From an uncultured Clostridia bacterium (GTDB lineage Bacteria; Bacillota; Clostridia; Oscillospirales; Ruminococcaceae): a DNA stretch of 64,000 nucleotides. The DNA lies in contig CALCUE010000035.1 of NCBI GenBank assembly GCA_937906945.1, positions 74,496-138,495 on the forward strand, read 5' to 3'. Positions 24,535 through 31,980 of the stretch are shown piece by piece. A model generated the notes under the pieces. The model made no database searches. It saw only the letters and a list, made by a program, of their open reading frames with translations, and was not told the origin of the DNA. The position numbers and the translations under genes were made by a program. The stretch's first letter is position 1; each line of letters starts with the position of its first letter.

Positions 24535-24583
24535 GAAGCGCCGTTCCTCATAAACCGCCGTTTTTTCCGCATAAATATTCATA

Positions 24584-24612
24584 TTGATAAAGAAGATAAA
24601 TAATGGTAAAAT
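24584..24612 (+). promoter_or_regulatory. Promoter of mrnC-yitT-phosphatase unit
   Basis: TTGATA, 17 bases and TAAAAT, about 30 bases before the mrnC start. Confidence 0.6.
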
Positions 24613-24644
24613 AGAAACAGGAAAAGGAAAGGCGGCGAAACGAT

Positions 24645-25064
24645 TTGCTGGATCTTGGTGGAAAAGAGGGAGAAGCGCAAAAGCTCAACGGGCTTTCGCT
24701 CGCGTTTCTCGGCGACGCTGTTTTTGAGATTCTGGTGCGGGAACATCTTCTGAAGGACGGTTCCCTTCCCATCGGAAAGCTCCACAGTCTTGCCGTAAAG
24801 TTTGTCCGGGCGTCCGCGCAGGCCCATTTTTTTGACGTTCTGGAACCGCTTCTGTCCGAGGAAGAGCTGTCCGCTCTCCACCGTGGCCGCAACGCCAGCT
24901 CCAACCACATTCCCAAAAGCGCCTGCGCTGTGGAATACCGGAAAGCGACCGGCACCGAAGCGCTGTTCGGCTGGCTCTATTTAGAAGGAAAGATCGAACG
25001 GGCGCGGGAACTTTTCGCCATTCTTCTTGACCATCTCCCCACGCAAACGGAGGAAAATCCATGA
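24645..25064 (+). CDS. mrnC: Mini-ribonuclease III
   Basis: A 139-residue RNase III catalytic domain without the dsRNA-binding domain, as in MrnC, which matures 23S rRNA ends in Firmicutes. The motif NGLSLAFLGDAVFEILVREHLL carries the catalytic aspartate, and a second acid pair lies in the late EALFGWLYLEG. The start is a TTG at 24645 after a GGAAAGG stretch. The stop overlaps the next start (ATGA). Confidence 0.92.
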   Translation: MLDLGGKEGEAQKLNGLSLAFLGDAVFEILVREHLLKDGSLPIGKLHSLAVKFVRASAQAHFFDVLEPLLSEEELSALHRGRNASSNHIPKSACAVEYRKATGTEALFGWLYLEGKIERARELFAILLDHLPTQTEENP

Positions 25065-25918
25065 CCGAAAAGATGAAAGACTTTCTGCTTGATCTCGGCG
25101 CGGATATCGTCGGCTCGGCGATTTTTGCCATCGGCGTTGACGTCTTCACCGAGCCATGCAATATAGCGCCCGGCGGCGTCACCGGTGTCGCCACCATGAT
25201 CCACACTCTCACCGATCTTCCCATCGGCCTTCTGAGTTTTCTCATCAATGTACCGCTTTTGCTCCTCGGTTTCGTCATCCTTGGAAAAAAAGTGATGTTC
25301 AACACGTTTCGTACCCTTGTGATCTATACGATCCTTGTGGACGGACTGGATCTGATCCTTCCCAAATATACCGGTGACACCCTTTTGGCCGCCATCTTCG
25401 GCGGCGCCACCATCGGGATCGGTCTGGGACTCATTTTTCTCCGTGGTTCCACCACCGGCGGCACCGATATCCTCGGACGGATCATTCTGAAAAAGCGTCC
25501 ATACATTCCCCTGGGAAAGATCCTTTTGGCCATTGACTTTGTGGTCGTCGTCACCGCCGGTTTCTTCTACCACACCATGGAGGCCGCTCTTTACGCCCTC
25601 ATCACCATCTATGTCACCGAGCGGGCCATCGACGCCGTCCTCTACGGTTCCACCGAAGGACAGGTCGTTTATATCATTTCCGATCATTACAAAGAGATCG
25701 CCGACCGCATCATCGTGGAGGCGGATCGTGGCCTTACGTTCCTTGACGGAGAAGGCGGCTATAAAGGCGCGCCCAAAAAGGTCATTATGTGCGCCATTCC
25801 GAGCCGTCAGTTCGGCGTCATCCGCAAGTTCATCACCGAGATCGACCCCGCCGCCTTTATCATCGTAAGCCCCACCCGCCATATCATCGGCGAAGGCTTT
25901 AAGCAGACCTTTGAATAA
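25061..25918 (+). CDS. YitT-family membrane protein
   Basis: A 285-residue protein with five membrane helices in two repeated halves (GVDVFTEPCNIAPGGVTGVATMIH and LIFLRGSTTGGTDILGRIILKK are the paired half motifs), followed by a cytosolic DUF2179 domain from about 205 (YIISDHYKEIADRIIVEADRGLTFLDGEGGY). The transported solute of YitT proteins is not established. Its start overlaps mrnC by four bases. Confidence 0.92.
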   Translation: MTEKMKDFLLDLGADIVGSAIFAIGVDVFTEPCNIAPGGVTGVATMIHTLTDLPIGLLSFLINVPLLLLGFVILGKKVMFNTFRTLVIYTILVDGLDLILPKYTGDTLLAAIFGGATIGIGLGLIFLRGSTTGGTDILGRIILKKRPYIPLGKILLAIDFVVVVTAGFFYHTMEAALYALITIYVTERAIDAVLYGSTEGQVVYIISDHYKEIADRIIVEADRGLTFLDGEGGYKGAPKKVIMCAIPSRQFGVIRKFITEIDPAAFIIVSPTRHIIGEGFKQTFE

Positions 25919-25924
25919 GAAACC

Positions 25925-26632
25925 ATGAATTTTGAACCAATAACGATTCCAAAGTCCCTATTGGAAACGACCTTGAATACCCGTGACCTCGGCAGTTATC
26001 AAAGCGCCCTTTCCGGAAAACGTCTGAATCCGTGGCGGATATTGCGAAGTGACATTCAGAACTATCCGTCAGAAAACGATCTTCGTCTGCTGAAAAGTCA
26101 CAACATCCTGACGATCATCGATTTACGAGGCGAAAAAGATGTACTGAGAAAACCCAACGGCTTTGCCGATAAGAAAGATTTTACGTATATTCATCTTCCA
26201 ATCAACGAAGGAAGCGGTGTTCCGGAAAGCGTCGATAAAGTCAGCGAAAGTTATATGGCAATTGCGGAAAGCCGAAGCATGGTTTCCGTATTCCGTACCA
26301 TCGCCTCCGCTTCCGGCGGCGTAATGTTTAACTGTACCGCCGGAAAAGACCGTACCGGCGTTGTCAGCGCCATTTTGTTAGGTCTTTGCGGCGTTGCGAA
26401 AGAAGATATCATTTATGATTATATGCTGACGAAGTTCTGCAATCAGGAACGGTTCGAACAGATACACAAAAACTTCCCGGATATCGATATGAATATCGTG
26501 ATCCCGCACGAGCGGTATATCGTCGAATTTATGGTGCGGCTTAAAGCTGAATACGGAAGCTTTGAAAGCTATCTGACCGTCCTCGGTCTCACAGGGAGCG
26601 AAATCGAAGCCATTCGGGCAAAACTGTTATAA
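25925..26632 (+). CDS. Protein-tyrosine/dual-specificity-type phosphatase
   Basis: A 235-residue protein of the Y_phosphatase3 group. It opens with NTRDLGSYQS, carries IIDLRGEKDV, and has the P-loop FNCTAGKDRTGVVSA (CX5R, about residues 137-144) with the nucleophilic cysteine. Members in Gram-positives remove phosphate from phosphotyrosine or phosphoinositides; the target is unknown. It follows yitT by six bases with only a weak ribosome site, then a terminator. Confidence 0.88.
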   Translation: MNFEPITIPKSLLETTLNTRDLGSYQSALSGKRLNPWRILRSDIQNYPSENDLRLLKSHNILTIIDLRGEKDVLRKPNGFADKKDFTYIHLPINEGSGVPESVDKVSESYMAIAESRSMVSVFRTIASASGGVMFNCTAGKDRTGVVSAILLGLCGVAKEDIIYDYMLTKFCNQERFEQIHKNFPDIDMNIVIPHERYIVEFMVRLKAEYGSFESYLTVLGLTGSEIEAIRAKLL

Positions 26633-26675
26633 AAGCTCTCCGAAAAGGGTGAATCCTTTCCGGAGAGCTTTTTTC
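26633..26675 (+). terminator. Terminator after the phosphatase gene
   Basis: Stem AAGCTCTCCGGAAA-type arms (AGCTCTCCG/CGGAGAGCT) followed by a T-run. Confidence 0.8.
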
Positions 26676-26704
26676 TTGTCAATTATTATCCTATATGTTA
26701 TACT
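26676..26704 (+). promoter_or_regulatory. Promoter of the MFS gene
   Basis: TTGTCA, 17 bases and TATACT, directly after the preceding terminator. The same boxes and spacing recur before mtaB. Confidence 0.7.
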
Positions 26705-26738
26705 GTTTCTGAATTTTTGGGAAAGCGAGGTGAGCTTT

Positions 26739-27968
26739 TTGAAGCTTCTGGAGCAATACCGTGGTCTTCGCAAAGAAATTTACGTTCTCTTTTTCTGCGA
26801 ACTCATCGACAACGCCGGTTCCATGGTGGGACCCCTTCTGACATTGATCCTTTCCACCAAAATGGGGCTGGACGCCGGCTCCATCGCCACCTATTTTCTC
26901 GTCTATACGGCCCTTTCCCTGCCTATCCACCTTCTCGGCGGAAAGCTGACCGACCGGATGAACAAAAAGCTGCTTATCAACCTCTGCGATATCTCGACAT
27001 CGCTGCTCTATATTTTCTGCGGTTTTTGCGAACTTTCCTATGCCGTTCTGGCTCTCTATCTCTTGGGAAGCCTCATTCAGACGGTGGAATCCCCGGTCTA
27101 TAAATCGCTGATCGCCGATTTCACCTCCGTCGACGACCGCGACCGTGCCTATTCGCTGAGCTACCTCGGTCTCAACCTCGGGCTTGTGCTCGCGCCGATC
27201 CTCGGCAGCGTTCTGATGAAAGACCACCTGGGGCTCCTCTTTATTTTAAGCGGCGTTTTCGAGCTCTTTTCCCTTTTGATTTTTGACCTTTTTGTCAAAG
27301 ACACCGGTATCATCTCTCCCTCCGGCAACACCTATGAGGAACAGAAAACCGGGGAAAGCGTCTGGCGCATTCTTCGGAACGGTCATGTGCTCATCCCGTT
27401 TCTGGCTATCTTTTCCCTCAGTATGCTGGTCTATAATATGTACAGCTACCTCATTCCGCTCGATCTGACCGCCATCCACGGGGACGACGGTTCCATATTC
27501 TACGGGACGATCTCCTCGCTCAACTGTGCCACGGTGCTCATTTTTACCGCCGTGCTCACCGCCGTCTTTTCAAAGCGCACGGATCTTGATAAAATGATCG
27601 CCGGCAATCTTTTCGAGATCGTCGGTCTTTCGCTTTTCTTCTTTTTCTTCGGAAAACCCGTTGTCTATTACGTTGCCATCGTCCTTTTCACTTTCGGTGA
27701 GATCCTCAACACCACCACGACAACGCCCTATCTCACCAAACGCATCCCCAGCAACTATCGGGGACGGGTCCTCGCCGTCATGTCCGTTTCTTCCCATGTC
27801 ACCGTCTCCCTCGGAAAATACGTCATCGGAAAAATTTACGACCTTATCAGTCCCACCACAGCGTGGGTCGTTGTACTGGTGCTCGGCGTGCTCACCGTTC
27901 TGGCCTATCTTCTGATAAAAGCACTGGACCGGAAAACCTTTCCCGCTCTTTATTCGAAATCCCGTTAA
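26739..27968 (+). CDS. Major facilitator superfamily transporter
   Basis: A 409-residue protein with twelve hydrophobic segments. The loop between helices 2 and 3, GGKLTDRMNKKLLI, matches the MFS motif GxLaDrxgrkxxl, and TSVDDRDRAYSLSYLGLNLG the helix 5 region; a large loop splits two six-helix halves. Closest to drug-efflux type MFS carriers; substrate unknown. The start is a TTG at 26739, six bases after GAGGTGA; a longer ATG frame would read through the promoter. Confidence 0.88.
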   Translation: MKLLEQYRGLRKEIYVLFFCELIDNAGSMVGPLLTLILSTKMGLDAGSIATYFLVYTALSLPIHLLGGKLTDRMNKKLLINLCDISTSLLYIFCGFCELSYAVLALYLLGSLIQTVESPVYKSLIADFTSVDDRDRAYSLSYLGLNLGLVLAPILGSVLMKDHLGLLFILSGVFELFSLLIFDLFVKDTGIISPSGNTYEEQKTGESVWRILRNGHVLIPFLAIFSLSMLVYNMYSYLIPLDLTAIHGDDGSIFYGTISSLNCATVLIFTAVLTAVFSKRTDLDKMIAGNLFEIVGLSLFFFFFGKPVVYYVAIVLFTFGEILNTTTTTPYLTKRIPSNYRGRVLAVMSVSSHVTVSLGKYVIGKIYDLISPTTAWVVVLVLGVLTVLAYLLIKALDRKTFPALYSKSR

Positions 27969-28003
27969 AAAAGCTCCGGCCCAAAGGCCGGAGCTTTTTT
28001 CAT
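27966..28003. terminator. Bidirectional terminator
   Basis: Stem AAGCTCCGGCC/GGCCGGAGCTT flanked by A- and T-runs between convergent MFS and GNAT genes. Confidence 0.85.
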
Positions 28004-28515
28004 AAGGTGATCCAATATCGCTGTTCGATTTTGCCGTTCACTTCGACTTCGTTCTCTAAAACGCCGCCGTTCTTTTGAATACTTTTCGCCGAGCCGACGT
28101 TCTCTTTGTCGCAAACCATCAAAACACGGAGAAACCCCATCTCCCGGCACTTTTCGAGCGCCAGACCGATCATTTTCGTGGCGATCCCTTTTCGCCGTTC
28201 CGAAGGACGAACGCCGTCGCCAATGTGTCCACCATCCAACAAAAGCCGCTCGTTGAGATAGTGGCGGATGTTCACCGCGCCGACCATCACGTTCCGTTCG
28301 GTATCGAGACAGAACCATGTCGTCGCCGGCACTCTGGTCTCGGTGATCCGGGTCTCTTCCCCGTTCACTTTGACCAGATAAGCGTTAAAATCTTCCAAAT
28401 CCTCGCTTCTGATGGCCCAGGGAACGATTTTTTCGCCGGTGGCGATCCATTCCCGAAGCATATCGCGAATCTGTTCTTTATACTCATAAGAAGCCTTGAC
28501 CAATTTCAGTTCCAT
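28000..28515 (-). CDS. GNAT-family N-acetyltransferase
   Basis: A 171-residue cytosolic enzyme with the acetyl-CoA binding loop in VRPSERRKGIATKMIGLALEKC (about 108-129; R/QxxGxG/A pattern), then VLMVCDKENVGSAKSIQKNGGVLENE, typical of ribosomal-protein or small-molecule acetyltransferases of the RimJ-like branch. The substrate is not known. AAAGGAG precedes the ATG. Confidence 0.88.
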   Translation of the reverse strand: MELKLVKASYEYKEQIRDMLREWIATGEKIVPWAIRSEDLEDFNAYLVKVNGEETRITETRVPATTWFCLDTERNVMVGAVNIRHYLNERLLLDGGHIGDGVRPSERRKGIATKMIGLALEKCREMGFLRVLMVCDKENVGSAKSIQKNGGVLENEVEVNGKIEQRYWITL

Positions 28516-28534
28516 AGTTTCTCCTTTCCAAAAA

Positions 28535-28566
28535 CAGCCGCGGAAAATTCCGCGGCTCTTTTTTAT
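28535..28566 (-). terminator. obg terminator
   Basis: Stem AGCCGCGGAA/TTCCGCGGCT with T-run on both strands, immediately after the obg stop on the minus strand. Confidence 0.82.
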
Positions 28567-29828
28567 CTCATATAATCAAATTCGATATCGAGAATGCTGA
28601 CGGTGTCGCCTTCCTCGATTCCCATTTCCTCGAGCTTATCAATAATGCCCGAAAGGCGCAGGACCCGTTGGAAATATTGCAGGGATTCGTAGTCATCCAG
28701 ATCGACGAAACCAAGGGCGTGCATAAGCCACGGCGCCTCGACGACGTAAATGCCGTCCTCGATATGAACGGTAAACTCCTGCTTCGTGGTGATTTCTTCC
28801 CGAACCGGCGCTTCCGCCTCATACCGAAGGACAGGCGGGAGCTTCGTAAGCTCGGTCTTGACGGCGTCCATCAGTTCCTTGACGCCTTCTCCGGTGGCCG
28901 CCGAGATCAGATAGGTCTCAAAGCCTTCCTCTTTGGCAAAGTTCTGGAATTCCTCGATCATTTCCTCGATGGCGGCGTCCGCCTTGTTGAGCGCTACGAT
29001 CTGCGGGCGTTTCGCCAGTTCGGGGTTGAATTTTTCCAGTTCGGCGTTGATTTTTTTATAGTCTTCAATAGGATCCCGGTCCTCCATCGCGGAAATATCC
29101 ACGATATGAAGAATGATGCGGCAACGTTCAACGTGGCGCAGAAAGTCGTGGCCAAGACCGATCCCTTCCGCCGCGCCTTCAATAAGACCCGGGATATCCG
29201 CCATGACGAAGGAGCTTCCCTCGTCCACACGGACAACGCCCAGAACCGGCGTCAGCGTGGTGAACGGATAGTTGGCGATCTCCGGCTTCGCCGCCGAAAC
29301 AACGGAGATCAGCGTGCTTTTTCCGACGTTGGGGAAACCGACGAGACCGACGTCCGCCAAAAGCTTCAGTTCCAGCGTCACTTCCATTTCTTCGCCGGGA
29401 TAGCCCGGTTTGGCAAACTTCGGGATCTGGCGGGTCGGCGTAGCGAAATGGCTGTTTCCCCAACCGCCTTTTCCGCCGCGGGCAACGATCTGCGGCTCTT
29501 TGTCCGAAATATCGGCTAAGATCCGTCCGCTTTCGGCGTCACGAATCAGCGTTCCCACCGGCACCTTGATCACAAGGTCGGGAGCCGCTTTTCCAAAGCA
29601 ACGTTTAGCGCCGCCCGGTTTTCCGTCCTCCGCCGTATAATTTTTCTTATATTTGAAATCAATAAGGCTCGAAATGTTGGTGTCGCCGACAAAAACGATG
29701 TTGCCGCCGTGACCGCCGTCACCACCGTCCGGACCGCCGGCGTTGATGAATTTTTCATGATGGAACGAAACAGCGCCGTTGCCGCCGCACCCGGCCTTGA
29801 TCCGAATTTTCGCTGTATCTACAAACAT
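28563..29828 (-). CDS. obg: GTPase Obg/CgtA
   Basis: A 421-residue essential GTPase of late 50S ribosome assembly. The glycine-rich Obg fold occupies residues 1-158, the G domain follows with P-loop GFPNVGKSTLIS, DIPGLIEGAAEG and NKADA, and the C-terminal OCT domain (about 345-421) marks the Gram-positive form. It lies downstream of rplU-prp-rpmA, the usual Firmicutes order. Confidence 0.96.
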   Translation of the reverse strand: MFVDTAKIRIKAGCGGNGAVSFHHEKFINAGGPDGGDGGHGGNIVFVGDTNISSLIDFKYKKNYTAEDGKPGGAKRCFGKAAPDLVIKVPVGTLIRDAESGRILADISDKEPQIVARGGKGGWGNSHFATPTRQIPKFAKPGYPGEEMEVTLELKLLADVGLVGFPNVGKSTLISVVSAAKPEIANYPFTTLTPVLGVVRVDEGSSFVMADIPGLIEGAAEGIGLGHDFLRHVERCRIILHIVDISAMEDRDPIEDYKKINAELEKFNPELAKRPQIVALNKADAAIEEMIEEFQNFAKEEGFETYLISAATGEGVKELMDAVKTELTKLPPVLRYEAEAPVREEITTKQEFTVHIEDGIYVVEAPWLMHALGFVDLDDYESLQYFQRVLRLSGIIDKLEEMGIEEGDTVSILDIEFDYMR

Positions 29829-29871
29829 AGGGGTTCCCTCCGTTTCTGTTTGTCTTTCGCTTGGGATGAAA

Positions 29872-29906
29872 GAAAAAGGGACGGATGATCCCGTCCCTTT
29901 TTTTCA
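29872..29906 (-). terminator. rpmA terminator
   Basis: Stem AAAGGGACGG/CCGTCCCTTT with a T-run on the minus strand between rpmA and obg. Confidence 0.8.
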
Positions 29907-29915
29907 TTCGGGCAA

Positions 29916-30200
29916 TTACTGCTCGACAGGATATACGCTGACCTTTTTGCGGTCCGCACCGAGACGCTCGAAACGAACGACGCCGTCCGTCAAAGCAAAG
30001 AGCGTATCATCGGAGCCTTTACCAACGTTCTCACCGGGATGAATGTGAGTTCCGCGCTGTCTTACAAGAATGTTTCCCGCAAGGACAAACTGACCGTCGG
30101 CTCTCTTTGCGCCAAGGCGTTTGGATTCCGAATCACGGCCGTTTTTGGTGGAGCCCATACCTTTTTTATGGGCGAAGAACTGCATACTAATTCTAAGCAT
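29916..30200 (-). CDS. rpmA: 50S ribosomal protein L27 with cleavable N-terminal extension
   Basis: A 94-residue L27 with the universal core AHKKGMGSTKNGRDSESKRLGAKRADGQ. The first nine residues, MLRISMQFF, are the Firmicutes extension that must be removed before A10 by the protease Prp so that the new N-terminus can reach the peptidyl-transferase centre. The protease gene lies directly upstream in the same operon. GGAGG precedes the ATG. Confidence 0.97.
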   Translation of the reverse strand: MLRISMQFFAHKKGMGSTKNGRDSESKRLGAKRADGQFVLAGNILVRQRGTHIHPGENVGKGSDDTLFALTDGVVRFERLGADRKKVSVYPVEQ

Positions 30201-30204
30201 GATT

Positions 30205-30528
30205 TTATACCTCCGTAATTATAAGGTTGATCGTGCCGGGAAAGTCCTCGGAAAGGTTTCCAAGCTGGAGACGAAGGGCCGACACAAAATGCCAGGCCGC
30301 CGGTCTCGGGCTCGGCGGAAGGATACATTCGATCGTATTGTTTTCCTCGTCCACATGGACGTCACAATGGATGCGAACCACTTCCGTAATTCCGTTGATG
30401 GCCATCTGTACAGCCGAACTTACCGAAGCACAGACAATGTCTTTTCCGCTTTCAGCATACCCCGCGTGTCCGCTGATGACGAACTTCTGGGGTTCTCCTT
30501 TTTTATAAAAGAATTCCGCGCGGATCAT
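30205..30528 (-). CDS. prp: Ribosomal-processing cysteine protease Prp
   Basis: A 107-residue protein with the Prp catalytic pair: histidine in ISGHAGYAESGKDIVCA and cysteine in VCASVSSAVQMAINGI (about 20-45). Prp removes the N-terminal extension of L27. It lies between rplU and rpmA, five bases after rplU and four before rpmA, the standard order in Firmicutes that have extended L27. Confidence 0.95.
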   Translation of the reverse strand: MIRAEFFYKKGEPQKFVISGHAGYAESGKDIVCASVSSAVQMAINGITEVVRIHCDVHVDEENNTIECILPPSPRPAAWHFVSALRLQLGNLSEDFPGTINLIITEV

Positions 30529-30533
30529 GGTTT

Positions 30534-30842
30534 TCAGCCTTCGATCGCTTTGATCACAAGTTTCGTATAGGGCTGACGATGACCAAGAGCACGTTTGCTG
30601 CCTTTTTTGGAGCGATAGGTGAACACATTGATCTTTTTGCCTTTGCCGTTTTTAGCGACGTCAGCGGTGACTTTAGCGCCTTCCACATAAGGAGCGCCTA
30701 CTTTAAGGGTGTCGCCGCCAAGGACAAGAACCTTATCCAGGGTAACTTCTTCGCCTTCGTTGGCTTCGAGTTTTTCAACGTAAATGGTATCGTTTTCTTC
30801 AACACGATACTGTTTACCGCCGGTTTCGATTACTGCGTACAT
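30534..30842 (-). CDS. rplU: 50S ribosomal protein L21
   Basis: A 102-residue protein MYAVIETGGKQYRV... with IYVEKLEANEGEEVTLDKVL and the C-terminal KRALGHRQPYTKLVI; L21 binds 23S rRNA next to L20. It is first in rplU-prp-rpmA, with a consensus promoter and a leader of about 85 bases. Confidence 0.97.
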   Translation of the reverse strand: MYAVIETGGKQYRVEENDTIYVEKLEANEGEEVTLDKVLVLGGDTLKVGAPYVEGAKVTADVAKNGKGKKINVFTYRSKKGSKRALGHRQPYTKLVIKAIEG

Positions 30843-30927
30843 GATATTCCTTCTTTGTTTAAGACTCGCTGCGTGGTGGCGGCTTCCCTAAAAAAGGACG
30901 CACTTATAGAGCCAGTAGCATGCGGCA
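30843..30927 (-). ncRNA. Leader of the rplU operon (likely L21 leader)
   Basis: The leader between the rplU promoter and ATG contains GTGCGTCC and GGGAAGCCGCCACCACGCAGC, which can fold into stems. Firmicutes rplU operons often carry a conserved L21 leader for feedback control; position fits, the match to the RNA family is not verified. Confidence 0.45.
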
Positions 30928-30933
30928 ACGTTA

Positions 30934-30962
30934 ATTATACCATAGCCTTTTCTGCCTGTCAA
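30934..30962 (-). promoter_or_regulatory. rplU operon promoter
   Basis: Consensus TTGACA, 17 bases and TATAAT on the minus strand. Confidence 0.9.
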
Positions 30963-30977
30963 GTCCCTCAAAATGAA

Positions 30978-31004
30978 GGTTATCTGAAATTTTCGGTGGA
31001 TTTA
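30978..31004 (+). repeat. Left inverted repeat of the 850-bp segment
   Basis: This 27-base stretch is the reverse complement of 31801-31827 with three mismatches (24/27); shared core AATCCACCGAAAATTT on the opposite strand. It lies 16 bases from the rplU promoter. Confidence 0.65.
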
Positions 31005-31104
31005 TTTTCGGGAAGGAAAAGATAAAAAGAAAATCCGCATACAAAATGTCTATAATTTTGTATAAAGCAACCCGGAATTTCTATGCGATGAAGCCGAGAT
31101 AACC

Positions 31105-31153
31105 CCAAAAAACAAACACCCGCATGATACGGTACAACGGCGTATAATGCGGG
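31105..31153 (-). terminator. Terminator downstream of the double-glycine peptide genes
   Basis: On the minus strand CCCGCAT, ATACG, loop, CGTAT, ATGCGGG form a 12-bp stem with one bulged base pair, followed by TGTTTGTTTTTT. It lies 100 bases past the second peptide. Confidence 0.75.
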
Positions 31154-31254
31154 TAGATATGTTTTAGGGCTACAAGGAAGATATTACCCTGTATTGCTGC
31201 CGACAGGCAAGACAGGAATAAGGCGGCAAACGCGCTTTTTGATGCAAGGGACGA

Positions 31255-31341
31255 TCAGGGAAAAGCGGGTAAGCCGATAATACAACCTCCGGTGACCTGC
31301 TCCAGTTCCTCTTCGGTCAGCTCTGCGAGCTTCTTGTTCAA
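31255..31341 (-). CDS. Second, short double-glycine leader peptide (possibly degenerate)
   Basis: From the TTG at 31341 this encodes 28 residues: a leader with LAELTEEELEQVTGG, nearly identical to the one upstream, and the 9-residue core CIIGLPAFP. The TTG overlaps the stop of the first peptide (TTGA), which would allow coupled translation. Compared with the first copy the leader lacks its first 16 or so residues and no clear ribosome site is present, so it may equally be the remainder of a second precursor gene after a deletion. Confidence 0.5.
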   Translation of the reverse strand: MNKKLAELTEEELEQVTGGCIIGLPAFP

Positions 31342-31496
31342 GGTTTCAGCCGAAAGAACCCATCTTCTCCCCAGTATTCATTCCATGAATTGCCGCCGGT
31401 TACCTGCTCCAGTTCTTCTTCGGTCAGCTCCGCAAGCTTTTTATTCAAGGCTTCAACTTCCTCTTTGAGGGCATTCAGTTCTTCTTTCGTTTTCAT
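31338..31496 (-). CDS. Small peptide with double-glycine leader (bacteriocin/RiPP-like or signal precursor)
   Basis: This 52-residue peptide was found by reading the minus strand directly. It begins MKTKEELNALKEEVEALNKK, continues LAELTEEELEQVTGG, and ends with the 17-residue core NSWNEYWGEDGFFRLKP. The segment LxxxELxxVxGG fits the consensus of leaders cut after Gly-Gly by C39-peptidase ABC exporters (class II bacteriocins, lanthipeptides, signal peptides). AAAGGAG lies upstream of the ATG at good distance, an extended -10 promoter lies 150 bases before, and a terminator follows the second copy. No exporter, peptidase or modifying enzyme is in the window. Confidence 0.72.
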   Translation of the reverse strand: MKTKEELNALKEEVEALNKKLAELTEEELEQVTGGNSWNEYWGEDGFFRLKP

Positions 31497-31645
31497 GGGG
31501 GTATCTCCTTTCAGATTTTGATTTTATTTCCTAATACGTTGTAAAACGGAAATGTTACAGCTTTGGCAAGATTTTTTCCCTTGCAGTTCTTTATACGAAG
31601 CATTACGAAAAAAGGCTACAAGTTTTACAATTTTTTTGCAAGGCT

Positions 31646-31654
31646 ATTATACCA
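31646..31654 (-). promoter_or_regulatory. Extended -10 promoter of the peptide genes
   Basis: TGGTATAAT on the minus strand is an extended -10 element; the -35 at 17 bases (TATACA) is weak. The transcript would run about 530 bases to the terminator near 31105. Confidence 0.5.
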
Positions 31655-31800
31655 CATTGTCAATGGCCTGTATAGCCCTTTCACATATATAATGTATTAG
31701 CTCACTCAAAGGAGTGGCATTTTTATTCTGTAGCCTATATCAACTATAACCACCGAAAGCTCTGAAGTGGGCGGGTATGCGAAATAGCCTCCTTTTATAA

Positions 31801-31827
31801 AAAATCCACCGAAAATTTGGGATAACC
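31801..31827 (-). repeat. Right inverted repeat of the 850-bp segment
   Basis: Partner of 30978-31004 in inverted orientation. The 110 bases before it read as a short open frame (31706-31897) that crosses the repeat and has no convincing ribosome site; I see nothing else in 31655-31800. Confidence 0.65.
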
Positions 31828-31919
31828 AAACGAAAAAATCCCCATTCTTCTGGAAAAATTCCGTGCTTCCCTTATGCTTTTCCCAATCGCCGAACAAAGA
31901 TTTTTTTCTCCTCCGCCGC

Positions 31920-31948
31920 TTGTCACTCCTACCCTTTTATGTTATACT
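31920..31948 (+). promoter_or_regulatory. mtaB promoter
   Basis: TTGTCA, 17 bases and TATACT, about 35 bases before the mtaB ATG. Confidence 0.7.
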
Positions 31949-31980
31949 ATTATATTATCTTATTTCCAATGGAGGCCGCA

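Noticed and set aside
31706..31897. 63-codon minus-strand frame at the right inverted repeat
   Set aside because: It crosses the inverted repeat, has no good ribosome site or promoter, and shows no protein pattern; kept only as part of the repeat description.
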